Below are positions 1 through 6,236 of a DNA stretch of 27,271 nt, in pieces. This DNA comes from an uncultured Phascolarctobacterium sp. GTDB lineage: Bacteria > Bacillota > Negativicutes > Acidaminococcales > Acidaminococcaceae. Each line of letters begins with the position of its first letter. Position 1 is the first letter of the stretch. Position numbers and translations under genes: made by a program. The notes under the pieces were generated by a model. The model worked only from the letters and a program-made list of their open reading frames with translations, was not told the DNA's origin and did no database searches. Where the stretch lies: NCBI GenBank assembly GCA_905207485.1, contig CAJLLL010000026.1:1-27271 (forward strand), in the 5' to 3' direction.

Positions 1-61
1 CGCACATTCGCTTTTTCTTGGTTCTTGTTCAGTTTTCAAGGTGCTGCCGTTTTCCAGCGAC
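1..61 (-). promoter_or_regulatory. rRNA operon leader (5' part), running off the left edge
   Basis: Read on the minus strand, this stretch contains CACCTTGAAAACTGAACAAG, the boxA-like antitermination sequence typical of Firmicute rRNA leaders, followed by an A-rich run. It lies directly downstream of a consensus promoter at 68-96. I infer that a 16S rRNA gene begins beyond the left edge. The same motif also occurs in 16S-23S spacers, but the promoter just upstream favours the 16S leader. No mature rRNA sequence is visible in the window. Confidence 0.72.
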
Positions 62-67
62 TTGTAT

Positions 68-96
68 ATATTAGCACTTTATTGTGCCGCTGTCAA
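68..96 (-). promoter_or_regulatory. Strong sigma-A promoter of an rRNA operon
   Basis: On the minus strand the -35 hexamer is TTGACA (91-96), the spacer is exactly 17 nt, and the -10 is TAATAT (68-73). The DNA just upstream of the -35 (97-117) is rich in A and T tracts and could act as an UP element. Transcription would start near 61 and enter the boxA leader. The -35 lies only 21 bp past the stop codon of the upstream membrane-protein gene. Confidence 0.78.
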
Positions 97-117
97 CTAC
101 TTTTTTGAAAAATTTGT

Positions 118-735
118 TTAGTTTTTTACATTTTTTAAGTAGTGGAAACCATAATAATGCGTCATATTAAGCATTTCAGTATAAACTATCATTTCCGCAA
201 ACTCTTCCAACAGCTGATTTTGCGCATGAGTAAAGGCCGTAAACCATACATGTTCACCGCCATACTGCAAAATAATGGCTGCAATGCCAACAATTGCCGA
301 TATTACCGGAAAGGGTATTTCAAAAATGAATTTCTTCCATGGCATATATTTATATAAACCATAGAGCAAAATTACAATTGCAATGCCAATGGCAGCATTA
401 ATGAAATCATGCTGTGGAATACTGCTCATGCTGATAAATTTAGGGCCAAGTTCATCAACTTCTCCGGTTGGAAAAAATACCCTTCCCCAACTAAGTTCAC
501 GCATAAACATTATAAAATACAGCCAGCCGATAGTGTAACCGAGGCCTTTAACAGAATAATAAGCACAGTTAAAACAAAACATAGCGCCAAACAATAATAA
601 TACAGCCTGTGTATTTTCTATAAGCCCATTTTCCCATCCACATTCAGGCGGCAAAATCTGTGCCAGTGGATAACATGCCGCCAACAAAATGATACTTAAT
701 ATATCCTGCGGTGCCAACTGAAATTTAAACTTCAT
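118..735 (-). CDS. Uncharacterised multi-pass membrane protein (205 aa)
   Basis: I do not recognise this family. The protein has about five hydrophobic segments, at roughly residues 10-28, 42-60, 64-82, 112-131 and 137-158. Between them are conserved-looking acidic and aromatic patches: ENGLIEN near 36, MRELSWGR near 78, and LLEEFAEMIVY near 175. Charged residues at the ends of membrane segments hint at a functional site rather than a plain anchor, but no enzyme or transporter motif is visible. The start is the ATG at 735; its ribosome-binding site is weak. A good promoter (799-827) lies upstream. No terminator separates its stop codon from the rRNA promoter downstream, so its transcript may continue into the rRNA leader. 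Confidence 0.7.
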   Translation of the reverse strand: MKFKFQLAPQDILSIILLAACYPLAQILPPECGWENGLIENTQAVLLLFGAMFCFNCAYYSVKGLGYTIGWLYFIMFMRELSWGRVFFPTGEVDELGPKFISMSSIPQHDFINAAIGIAIVILLYGLYKYMPWKKFIFEIPFPVISAIVGIAAIILQYGGEHVWFTAFTHAQNQLLEEFAEMIVYTEMLNMTHYYGFHYLKNVKN

Positions 736-798
736 TTTTATCAGCCATCTTTCACTTTAAATTCATATCTTTATGTTTTAATTAAAAGATTATTTTAT

Positions 799-827
799 AT
801 TATAACTGACCTCATAGTCATTTTCAA
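799..827 (-). promoter_or_regulatory. Sigma-A promoter for the membrane-protein gene
   Basis: On the minus strand TTGAAA (822-827) is separated by 17 nt from a perfect TATAAT (799-804). The start point would be near 792, giving a leader of about 57 nt before the ATG at 735. The promoter sits just beyond the terminator of the symporter operon, so the membrane-protein gene is probably an independent unit. Confidence 0.66.
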
Positions 828-835
828 GAAAAATT

Positions 836-866
836 AAACCCGCAGGCATTAATAACCTGCGGGTTT
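836..866 (-). terminator. Rho-independent terminator of the symporter operon
   Basis: An 11-bp stem (836-846 with 856-866, GC core CCCGCAGG) surrounds a 9-nt loop. On the minus strand it is followed by a U-rich tail after two adenines. It lies 14 nt past the stop codon of the symporter gene. The plus strand also carries a short T run, but no plus-strand gene precedes it. Confidence 0.85.
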
Positions 867-880
867 TAATTATTCAAAAA

Positions 881-2284
881 TTAATCTTTCCAAACTTCTA
901 CACCGGTTTGGTCTTTTAATACAGATGCTTTAAAAACAGGGTCTTTTACACCGGCCTTTTTCTGTGCCAGATAATCTTTTAAAGCCACGTAAGCATGAGG
1001 AGCCAATCTGCTGATAGCGACAAGGTTAGTGATAGCCATTAACGCCATAAAAAGGTCAGCAAGGTTCCATACCAGGCTTACTTTGGCAATAGAACCAAAC
1101 ATAACCATTGCTACTACAAAAACACGGAAAACATTCAACACCATTCTGTTTTGCGACATAAAGGCGATGTTAATTTCACCGTAATAGTAGTTGCCGATAA
1201 TAGAACTAAATGCAAACAGGAATATCATTACCGCAAGGAAAATAGAAGACCATGCTCCGATATGTTCTACCAATGCATACTGAACAAGTTCAATACCGTT
1301 AAGTCCTACGCCCATATAATCTTTAGAAAGCATAACAATAAAAGCGGAAGAAGTGCATACCAAAAGGGTATCAACAAATACGCCCAAAGCCTGAATCAAA
1401 CCCTGAGTTACAGGATGGTCGGTAGTAGCAGTTGCCGCAGCATTAGGAACAGAGCCCATGCCTGCTTCGTTGGAGAACAAACCGCGTTTAATGCCGGTCA
1501 TCATAGCAAGGCCCATACCGCCGCCAAAAGCTGCATTTAAGCTGAAAGCAGAAGTAACAATATCATATAAAACCTGCGGCATTAAGCCGATATTTTTAAC
1601 AACGATATAAAAAGCAATCAGCAGATAGATACCAGCCATTACAGGTACCATCCATTCGGAAACTTTGGCGATACGGTTAATTCCGCCGAAAATTACCATA
1701 GCTGTCATAATGGATACGATAATGCCCACAGTAGTTCTGTCAAAGCCAAAAGCTCCCTGTAAAGAAAGAGTAATGGTATTTGCCTGTACCGAGTTAAAAA
1801 TCAAACCATATGTGCTGCAAATTAAAACTACAAACAAAATTGCCATAAATTTATTTTTCAAAGCATTTTGAATATAGTAAGCCGGACCGCCGCGGTACCC
1901 GCCTTCGGCACGCGGTACTTTATAAATCTGTGCCAGCGTGCTTTCTACAAAACCGGTGGCAGAACCTACAATTGCCATTACCCACATCCAGAAAATAGCA
2001 CCAGGACCGCCGACAATAATTGCAATAGCTATACCGGCAATATTACCGACACCTACACGGGAAGCCGTACTGATACAAAAAGCCTGGAAAGGAGAAATAT
2101 GGTTTTTCTCGGTAGATGCGCCTACATTGGTGCACAAAAGGCGCACCATTTCCTTAATGCAGCGGATTTGCACAAAACCTGTTTTAATGGTAAACCAAAT
2201 GCCAAGGCCTACCAAAAGTATAATCAAAACATATGCATATAAAACATCGTTAACAGCAAGTACTAAATTATCAAGATAATCCAT
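881..2284 (-). CDS. AGCS-family sodium/amino-acid (alanine/glycine) symporter
   Basis: This 467-residue integral membrane protein has the usual length and hydrophobic profile of the AGCS family, which takes up alanine or glycine with Na+. Family landmarks include a GVGNIAGIA segment near residue 77 and GLFSNEAGMGS near 269, both part of the conserved substrate and ion path. Further membrane segments continue to about residue 420, ahead of a short charged tail. The ATG at 2284 has an AGAGGTG site about 6 nt upstream. It is the last gene of an operon with two flavoproteins and a DUF1667 protein and ends at a strong terminator. That arrangement suggests it imports the substrate of the oxidoreductases or exchanges a related amino acid. 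The exact substrate cannot be read from sequence. Confidence 0.93.
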   Translation of the reverse strand: MDYLDNLVLAVNDVLYAYVLIILLVGLGIWFTIKTGFVQIRCIKEMVRLLCTNVGASTEKNHISPFQAFCISTASRVGVGNIAGIAIAIIVGGPGAIFWMWVMAIVGSATGFVESTLAQIYKVPRAEGGYRGGPAYYIQNALKNKFMAILFVVLICSTYGLIFNSVQANTITLSLQGAFGFDRTTVGIIVSIMTAMVIFGGINRIAKVSEWMVPVMAGIYLLIAFYIVVKNIGLMPQVLYDIVTSAFSLNAAFGGGMGLAMMTGIKRGLFSNEAGMGSVPNAAATATTDHPVTQGLIQALGVFVDTLLVCTSSAFIVMLSKDYMGVGLNGIELVQYALVEHIGAWSSIFLAVMIFLFAFSSIIGNYYYGEINIAFMSQNRMVLNVFRVFVVAMVMFGSIAKVSLVWNLADLFMALMAITNLVAISRLAPHAYVALKDYLAQKKAGVKDPVFKASVLKDQTGVEVWKD

Positions 2285-2308
2285 TTTGGCACCTCTTTGA
2301 TAAATTTT

Positions 2309-2671
2309 TTACAGCATGTCGCGGCTGGCAATAATATTAACACCAAGCCCCAAAATATTTTCAACAATTACATCGCCGGTTTTTACCGGAGCTTTAACTG
2401 TTACACCGCGCAAATAAGCAGCGCAGTCCAAAACTTTTTCCTTAGGCAGTACAGTTTCGGATACAACAGGCAGCAGCGGCATCATACCGCCTTCGATGCG
2501 TACAGTTGTTGTGAGCATTCTTTTAGGTGCCGTTACTTCATCATTTGCATATTTAGCCCCGCGCGGGCAGGTATTACCTTTAACATCAACTACTTTACCA
2601 TCATCAATGGTAACAGTCATTTCGCAGCCCATAGGACACATAATGCAGTTCATTACACGATTTTCCAGCAT
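2309..2671 (-). CDS. DUF1667 cysteine-motif protein, third subunit of a GlpA-like dehydrogenase
   Basis: This 120-residue protein has an N-terminal CIMCPMGC motif (about residues 9-16) and a further Cys in NTCPRG near 34. The pattern suggests metal or iron-sulfur binding. DUF1667 proteins are known mainly from operons with two FAD oxidoreductases, where they are thought to be a small electron-transfer subunit. Here the gene lies 5 nt downstream of the second flavoprotein and 24 nt upstream of the symporter. An AAGGAGG site sits about 10 nt before the ATG, inside the end of the upstream gene, so translation is probably coupled. No catalytic role of its own is visible. Confidence 0.85.
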   Translation of the reverse strand: MLENRVMNCIMCPMGCEMTVTIDDGKVVDVKGNTCPRGAKYANDEVTAPKRMLTTTVRIEGGMMPLLPVVSETVLPKEKVLDCAAYLRGVTVKAPVKTGDVIVENILGLGVNIIASRDML

Positions 2672-2676
2672 CAGCC

Positions 2677-3951
2677 TTACGCCTCCTTATCCAAAAATAC
2701 TGTCAGGCTGCTGCCGATAAGTTCAGTTTTGGCAGCAGGAATATCAACCGCAATCATCTCGCTCGGTTTAGCAACCGGCAGCATTCTTTGCAGCACTACA
2801 TTATCGCCGCTTTTTACTACCAGTTTAACCTTACGTTCAGGGTTTGCCACACGCATAAACAAGCGTACCTGTTCACCGCCTTCAGGCAGGTTCAGGCACT
2901 GAGGAACACAGGTACGTACGCCATTTTCGGCAGTTACATTAACAAATCTGGTATTGCCATCCAGTTTCCCCTGAGCTTCCAGTGCAGCAAATTTACCGGC
3001 AATTTCAGCTTCTTCCGATACAAAGTCAACCAAATCATGCACATGCACTACATTGCCTGCTGCATAAAAACCGGGCAGGCTGGTTTGTCTGTGCTGGTCC
3101 ACAACAGGACCGTTAGTAAGCGGATGCATTTTTAAATCCAAACCGCGGCTAAGTTCGTTTTCCGGAATCAAGCCAACGGAAAGCAGAACCGTATCGCAGT
3201 CAATATCAAATTCTGTTCCGGGAATCGGACGCATTTTTTCATCGACTTTAGCAACGGTAATGCCGTTTACACGGTCTTTGCCGTGAATTTTTACAATGGT
3301 ATGAGAAAGATACAGAGGAATATTATAATCGTTCAAGCATTGCACGATATTACGGGTTAAACCGTTAGAGAACGGGCAAATTTCGAGAACAGCCTGTACT
3401 TTGCAGCCTTCAAGGCTCATGCGGCGTGCCATAATAAGGCCGATATCGCCGCTGCCTAAAATAACAATTTTATGGCCGGGAATATAGCCTTCCATGTTAA
3501 CCATGCGCTGAGCAGCACCGGCAGTAAATACGCCTGCGGGGCGTTCTCCCGGAATACGGATAGCACCGCGGGTACGTTCACGGCAGCCCATCGTTAAAAT
3601 AACGGTTTTGCCTTTAACTTTAATCAAGCCATAATCAGGGCTTACCGCAACAACAGTTTTATCTTTTTCTACACTCAAAACCATTGTATCAGTCAGACAT
3701 TCAATTTCCGGTTTATCTTTTACAAGTTCAATGCAGCGGTGTGCATAACCGGGGCCTGTAAGTTCTTCTTTAAAATGGTGCAGGCCAAAGCCGTTATGAA
3801 TACATTGCTGCAAAATACCGCCAAGTTCACGGTCACGTTCAATTACCAGCACGCTTTTAGCGCCGTTCTGCCATGCGCTGTAAGCAGCCGAAAGTCCGGC
3901 AGGGCCGCCGCCGACAATTACTATATCATAAAGGTCTTTAAGCTCTTTCAT
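2677..3951 (-). CDS. NAD(P)/FAD-dependent oxidoreductase (HcnB/opine-oxidase-A-like)
   Basis: The 424-residue protein opens with an FAD-binding Rossmann motif (GGGPAGLSAA, about residues 14-23). A second dinucleotide-binding motif, ILGSGDIGLIMARR, follows near residue 163. The motif MGCRERTRGA near 121 is typical of the second flavoprotein of GlpA/HcnB-like and opine-oxidase-like complexes. A C-terminal region of about 90 residues follows the flavin domain. Its start codon overlaps the stop of the GlpA-like gene (TAATG), which predicts equimolar coupled synthesis. I infer that it takes electrons from the partner dehydrogenase and passes them to NAD(P) or to another carrier. Known relatives occur in glycerol-3-phosphate, glycine and opine systems, so the substrate remains open. 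Confidence 0.86.
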   Translation of the reverse strand: MKELKDLYDIVIVGGGPAGLSAAYSAWQNGAKSVLVIERDRELGGILQQCIHNGFGLHHFKEELTGPGYAHRCIELVKDKPEIECLTDTMVLSVEKDKTVVAVSPDYGLIKVKGKTVILTMGCRERTRGAIRIPGERPAGVFTAGAAQRMVNMEGYIPGHKIVILGSGDIGLIMARRMSLEGCKVQAVLEICPFSNGLTRNIVQCLNDYNIPLYLSHTIVKIHGKDRVNGITVAKVDEKMRPIPGTEFDIDCDTVLLSVGLIPENELSRGLDLKMHPLTNGPVVDQHRQTSLPGFYAAGNVVHVHDLVDFVSEEAEIAGKFAALEAQGKLDGNTRFVNVTAENGVRTCVPQCLNLPEGGEQVRLFMRVANPERKVKLVVKSGDNVVLQRMLPVAKPSEMIAVDIPAAKTELIGSSLTVFLDKEA

Positions 3952-5411
3952 TATTCCTGCCCGCCTTTCACGTCAGTTTTTTCATAATATAAATGCGAAT
4001 CTTTGCGTTCTTTAAGTACATCAGCAACGGAAATTCCCAGTTCACGCGCCAAAATCTGTGTTACGCGCGGACCACAAAAACCGCCCTGGCAGCGTCCCAT
4101 GCCTGCACGGGTGCGGCGTTTAACGGCATCAACAGTAGTTGCGCCGCAAGGAGCTTTAATAGCTGCTACAATTTCGCCTTCCGTAACAGTCTCGCAGCGG
4201 CAGATAACACGGCCGAATAAAGGCTCATCGGCAATAACAGCCGCTTTTTCGCTGTCAGTCAAACGGGTAAAATGAATTTGTTTCGGCAAAGCAGCTTTAA
4301 AATCTGCTTTCTTAGACATCGGCAGATATTTGGCAACAGCTTCGGCAATTTCTTCTGCAACGGCAGGAGCAGCCGTCAAACCGGGAGACTGCATGCCGGC
4401 AGCATTAAACAAACCTTCCACGCAGGAAGCGCCGATAATAAAATCGCCGTTATCAGATACTGCGCGCAAACCTGCAAATTCGGTAATAGCTGCACCCATC
4501 GGCAGGTTCGGTATCAGCTTACGTGCAGATGCGATAATCTGGTCCATACCTTGTGCCGTAACGCTGGTATCTTCCTTATCATCCATATCATTGGCATTAG
4601 GGCCGATAAAGGTGTTGCCATGCGTAGTAGTGCAGACCAAAATACCTTTACTGTTTTTAGCAGGCGTCGGGAAAACAACGCCATATACCAAATCATTGCA
4701 GGCAGTTTTATCAAATAAAATATATTCGCCCTTGCGGGGATGGATTTTGAAGCTGTTATCGCCTGCAAGGTAAGCAACTTCATCGGCATAAACGCCTGCT
4801 GCATTAACTACGCATTTTGTTTTAATTAAACCAAGATTAGTTTCAACAGCAGTAATTTTACCGTCTTCCTTAACAAAACCTGTTACGCGGCAGTTGCGGA
4901 TAACTTCTGCCCCATTTTGTACAGCGCACTGTGCAAAACGCAGCGCAGCTTCAAACGGCCAGCAAACACCGGCAGTAGGAGCCCACAAAGCAGCAACGGC
5001 AGTTGTAAGATTCGGCTCTTTAGCCAGAACTTCATCACGGCTTAAAATTGCCAAATCAGGCACGCCGTTATTTTTGCCGCGTTCCAACAATTCTTTTAAA
5101 GTTTCAACTTCTTCATCATTGGTTGCCACAACCAGGGAACCGGTCCATTTAATATCAAGGTCCAGTTCATCTTCAAGTTCATGGTACAGGCGGTTACCCA
5201 AAACGTTCATAATCGCCTTATTGCTTCCGGTAGGCGCATCAAAACCAGCATGCAGAATAGCACTGTTAGCTTTGGTAGTACCGCAGGCAATGTCCGGTTC
5301 TTTTTCCAGCAAAACGCATTTTACATCGTACTTTGACAGCTCACGCAAAATTGCGCAGCCAACAACGCCGCCGCCAACAACAACGACGTCTGCCTCTTTG
5401 ATAAAATCCAT
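3951..5411 (-). CDS. GlpA-like FAD-dependent dehydrogenase with BFD-type [2Fe-2S] domain
   Basis: The 486-residue protein has an N-terminal DAO fold with the FAD motif VVGGGVVGCA (about residues 12-21). Its C-terminal BFD-like domain has Cys at about 404, 406, 441 and 446 (C-x-C, then C-x4-C), which should hold a [2Fe-2S] cluster. The architecture matches the anaerobic glycerol-3-phosphate dehydrogenase A subunit and its relatives, which oxidise glycerol-3-phosphate, 2-hydroxy acids or amines. It is the first gene of the operon. The ATG at 5411 is preceded by a modest AGGA site. No glycerol kinase or facilitator gene is nearby, whereas an amino-acid symporter is, so a glpA label would be unsafe. 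An amino acid or derivative is an equally plausible substrate. Confidence 0.87.
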   Translation of the reverse strand: MDFIKEADVVVVGGGVVGCAILRELSKYDVKCVLLEKEPDIACGTTKANSAILHAGFDAPTGSNKAIMNVLGNRLYHELEDELDLDIKWTGSLVVATNDEEVETLKELLERGKNNGVPDLAILSRDEVLAKEPNLTTAVAALWAPTAGVCWPFEAALRFAQCAVQNGAEVIRNCRVTGFVKEDGKITAVETNLGLIKTKCVVNAAGVYADEVAYLAGDNSFKIHPRKGEYILFDKTACNDLVYGVVFPTPAKNSKGILVCTTTHGNTFIGPNANDMDDKEDTSVTAQGMDQIIASARKLIPNLPMGAAITEFAGLRAVSDNGDFIIGASCVEGLFNAAGMQSPGLTAAPAVAEEIAEAVAKYLPMSKKADFKAALPKQIHFTRLTDSEKAAVIADEPLFGRVICRCETVTEGEIVAAIKAPCGATTVDAVKRRTRAGMGRCQGGFCGPRVTQILARELGISVADVLKERKDSHLYYEKTDVKGGQE

Positions 5412-5447
5412 TTCGTCACATCCTAAACTTAATCAGTATTTAAAGTA

Positions 5448-5465
5448 ATTTTAACACATTTGTTA
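5448..5465 (-). promoter_or_regulatory. Putative operon promoter with overlapping palindromic operator
   Basis: On the minus strand a TAAAAT -10 candidate (5448-5453) lies upstream of the GlpA-like operon, with only a weak -35. Overlapping its upstream edge is a perfect 5+5 inverted repeat, TAACA-CATT-TGTTA (5452-5465). A palindrome at this place could be a repressor site controlling the operon. The regulator is unknown and the promoter match is weak. Confidence 0.35.
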
Positions 5466-5521
5466 CAGAAATTGAATATTTTAGGCTTTTAATTTTCAGA
5501 AAAATTTAAGTAAAACCACTC

Positions 5522-5547
5522 TGGGATGAAAAACGTCCCATTTTTTT
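5522..5547 (+). terminator. Terminator-like hairpin with no gene upstream on its strand
   Basis: TGGGATG pairs with CGTCCCA (one G-T pair) around a loop of five adenines and is followed by seven T residues. This has the form of a rho-independent terminator on the plus strand. No plus-strand gene lies upstream, and the GlpA-like operon diverges to the left. It may insulate the promoter at 5553, or end a short unannotated RNA. Confidence 0.6.
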
Positions 5548-5552
5548 ATTAT

Positions 5553-5581
5553 TTGACACTCTGTTCAGCATATTTTAAAAT
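5553..5581 (+). promoter_or_regulatory. Sigma-A promoter of the secreted-protein gene
   Basis: A perfect TTGACA (5553-5558) is separated by 17 nt from TAAAAT (5576-5581). Transcription would start near 5588, only about 18 nt before the ATG at 5606. The ribosome-binding site (GAAGGTG) would lie almost at the 5' end of the mRNA. Confidence 0.72.
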
Positions 5582-5605
5582 TAAATTAAGAAAGAAGGTG
5601 CGCCT

Positions 5606-6178
5606 ATGAAAAAATTATTTTTACTTTTTGCCATTACTATGTGCCTTTTTAATACTTCTTTTGCAGAAGAAACAAAAGAAGCTGAAACCAAAACGCCTGC
5701 CGCTGTGCAGGAGCAGCAAGATGCTAAGGAAGAAGCCGATGTTAAAGTGCTGCTGAGCGCTGAAGATGTACAGCAGCAAATGCAGCAGGGCATTAACGAT
5801 TACTGCTATCTGGAAATTGAAGAAGGTAAATACATTGCCTATAATATTGACGTAAAAGACGATGACACACGACGGGACTTATTTAAAAAAGCACCGGCAG
5901 AACGTGTTAACCACCTGCAAACCAACAACGAAGAAATTTACAACTATCTTACCAAATTTATTCAAAGCCGTGAAAAATCCGGACGCAAATATTACGGCTA
6001 CCGCATTACAGGCGGCATTGAAGAAAACGCTGCGCTTGCAGACGGCAGCACGGTTTACAAATTCTGGTTTATGAAACTGGATGAAGATGAAGGCGGCGGT
6101 TTCCGTATGCCGATTGGTATCGGCATTGGTATCGGCGGAGGACATCATCACGGGCCATGGATTGGCGTCGGCTGGTAA
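5606..6178 (+). CDS. Small secreted protein of unknown function with Gly/His-rich C-terminus
   Basis: The 190-residue protein starts with a clear signal peptide: KK, then a hydrophobic core, with likely cleavage after residue 20 (SFA/EE). A charged, Glu/Lys/Gln-rich low-complexity linker follows to about residue 45. A folded-looking middle part (about 50-160) has several Tyr residues and YKFWFMKLDEDE near its end. The last 22 residues are glycine- and isoleucine-rich with a triple His and a Trp. I do not recognise the family. It is the only gene left of the origin on the plus strand, facing the replication fork. It has its own promoter and shares a terminator with gyrA. The His cluster could bind a metal, but this is a guess. 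Confidence 0.75.
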   Translation: MKKLFLLFAITMCLFNTSFAEETKEAETKTPAAVQEQQDAKEEADVKVLLSAEDVQQQMQQGINDYCYLEIEEGKYIAYNIDVKDDDTRRDLFKKAPAERVNHLQTNNEEIYNYLTKFIQSREKSGRKYYGYRITGGIEENAALADGSTVYKFWFMKLDEDEGGGFRMPIGIGIGIGGGHHHGPWIGVGW

Positions 6179-6190
6179 ATAACAAAAATA

Positions 6191-6226
6191 AAAAAATCCG
6201 TATGGAAAATTCCATACGGATTTTTT
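6191..6226. terminator. Bidirectional rho-independent terminator between convergent genes
   Basis: A 16-bp near-perfect stem (6191-6206 with 6211-6226) closes on the loop AAAT. It has an A tract on the left and a T tract on the right, so it can stop both the secreted-protein transcript (plus) and the gyrA transcript (minus). It fills most of the 58-nt gap between their stop codons. Confidence 0.92.
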
Positions 6227-6236
6227 TATTTAACTT

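Noticed and set aside
2687..2695. DnaA-box-like TTATCCAAA between the DUF1667 and FAD genes
   Set aside because: One mismatch to the consensus, isolated, inside coding sequence; expected by chance in 27 kb.
2297..2902. Long open frames on the plus strand opposite the FAD/DUF1667 genes, and similar ones opposite the GlpA-like gene (4272-5448)
   Set aside because: They are antisense to clearly conserved proteins, give low-complexity unrecognisable products and lack ribosome-binding sites.
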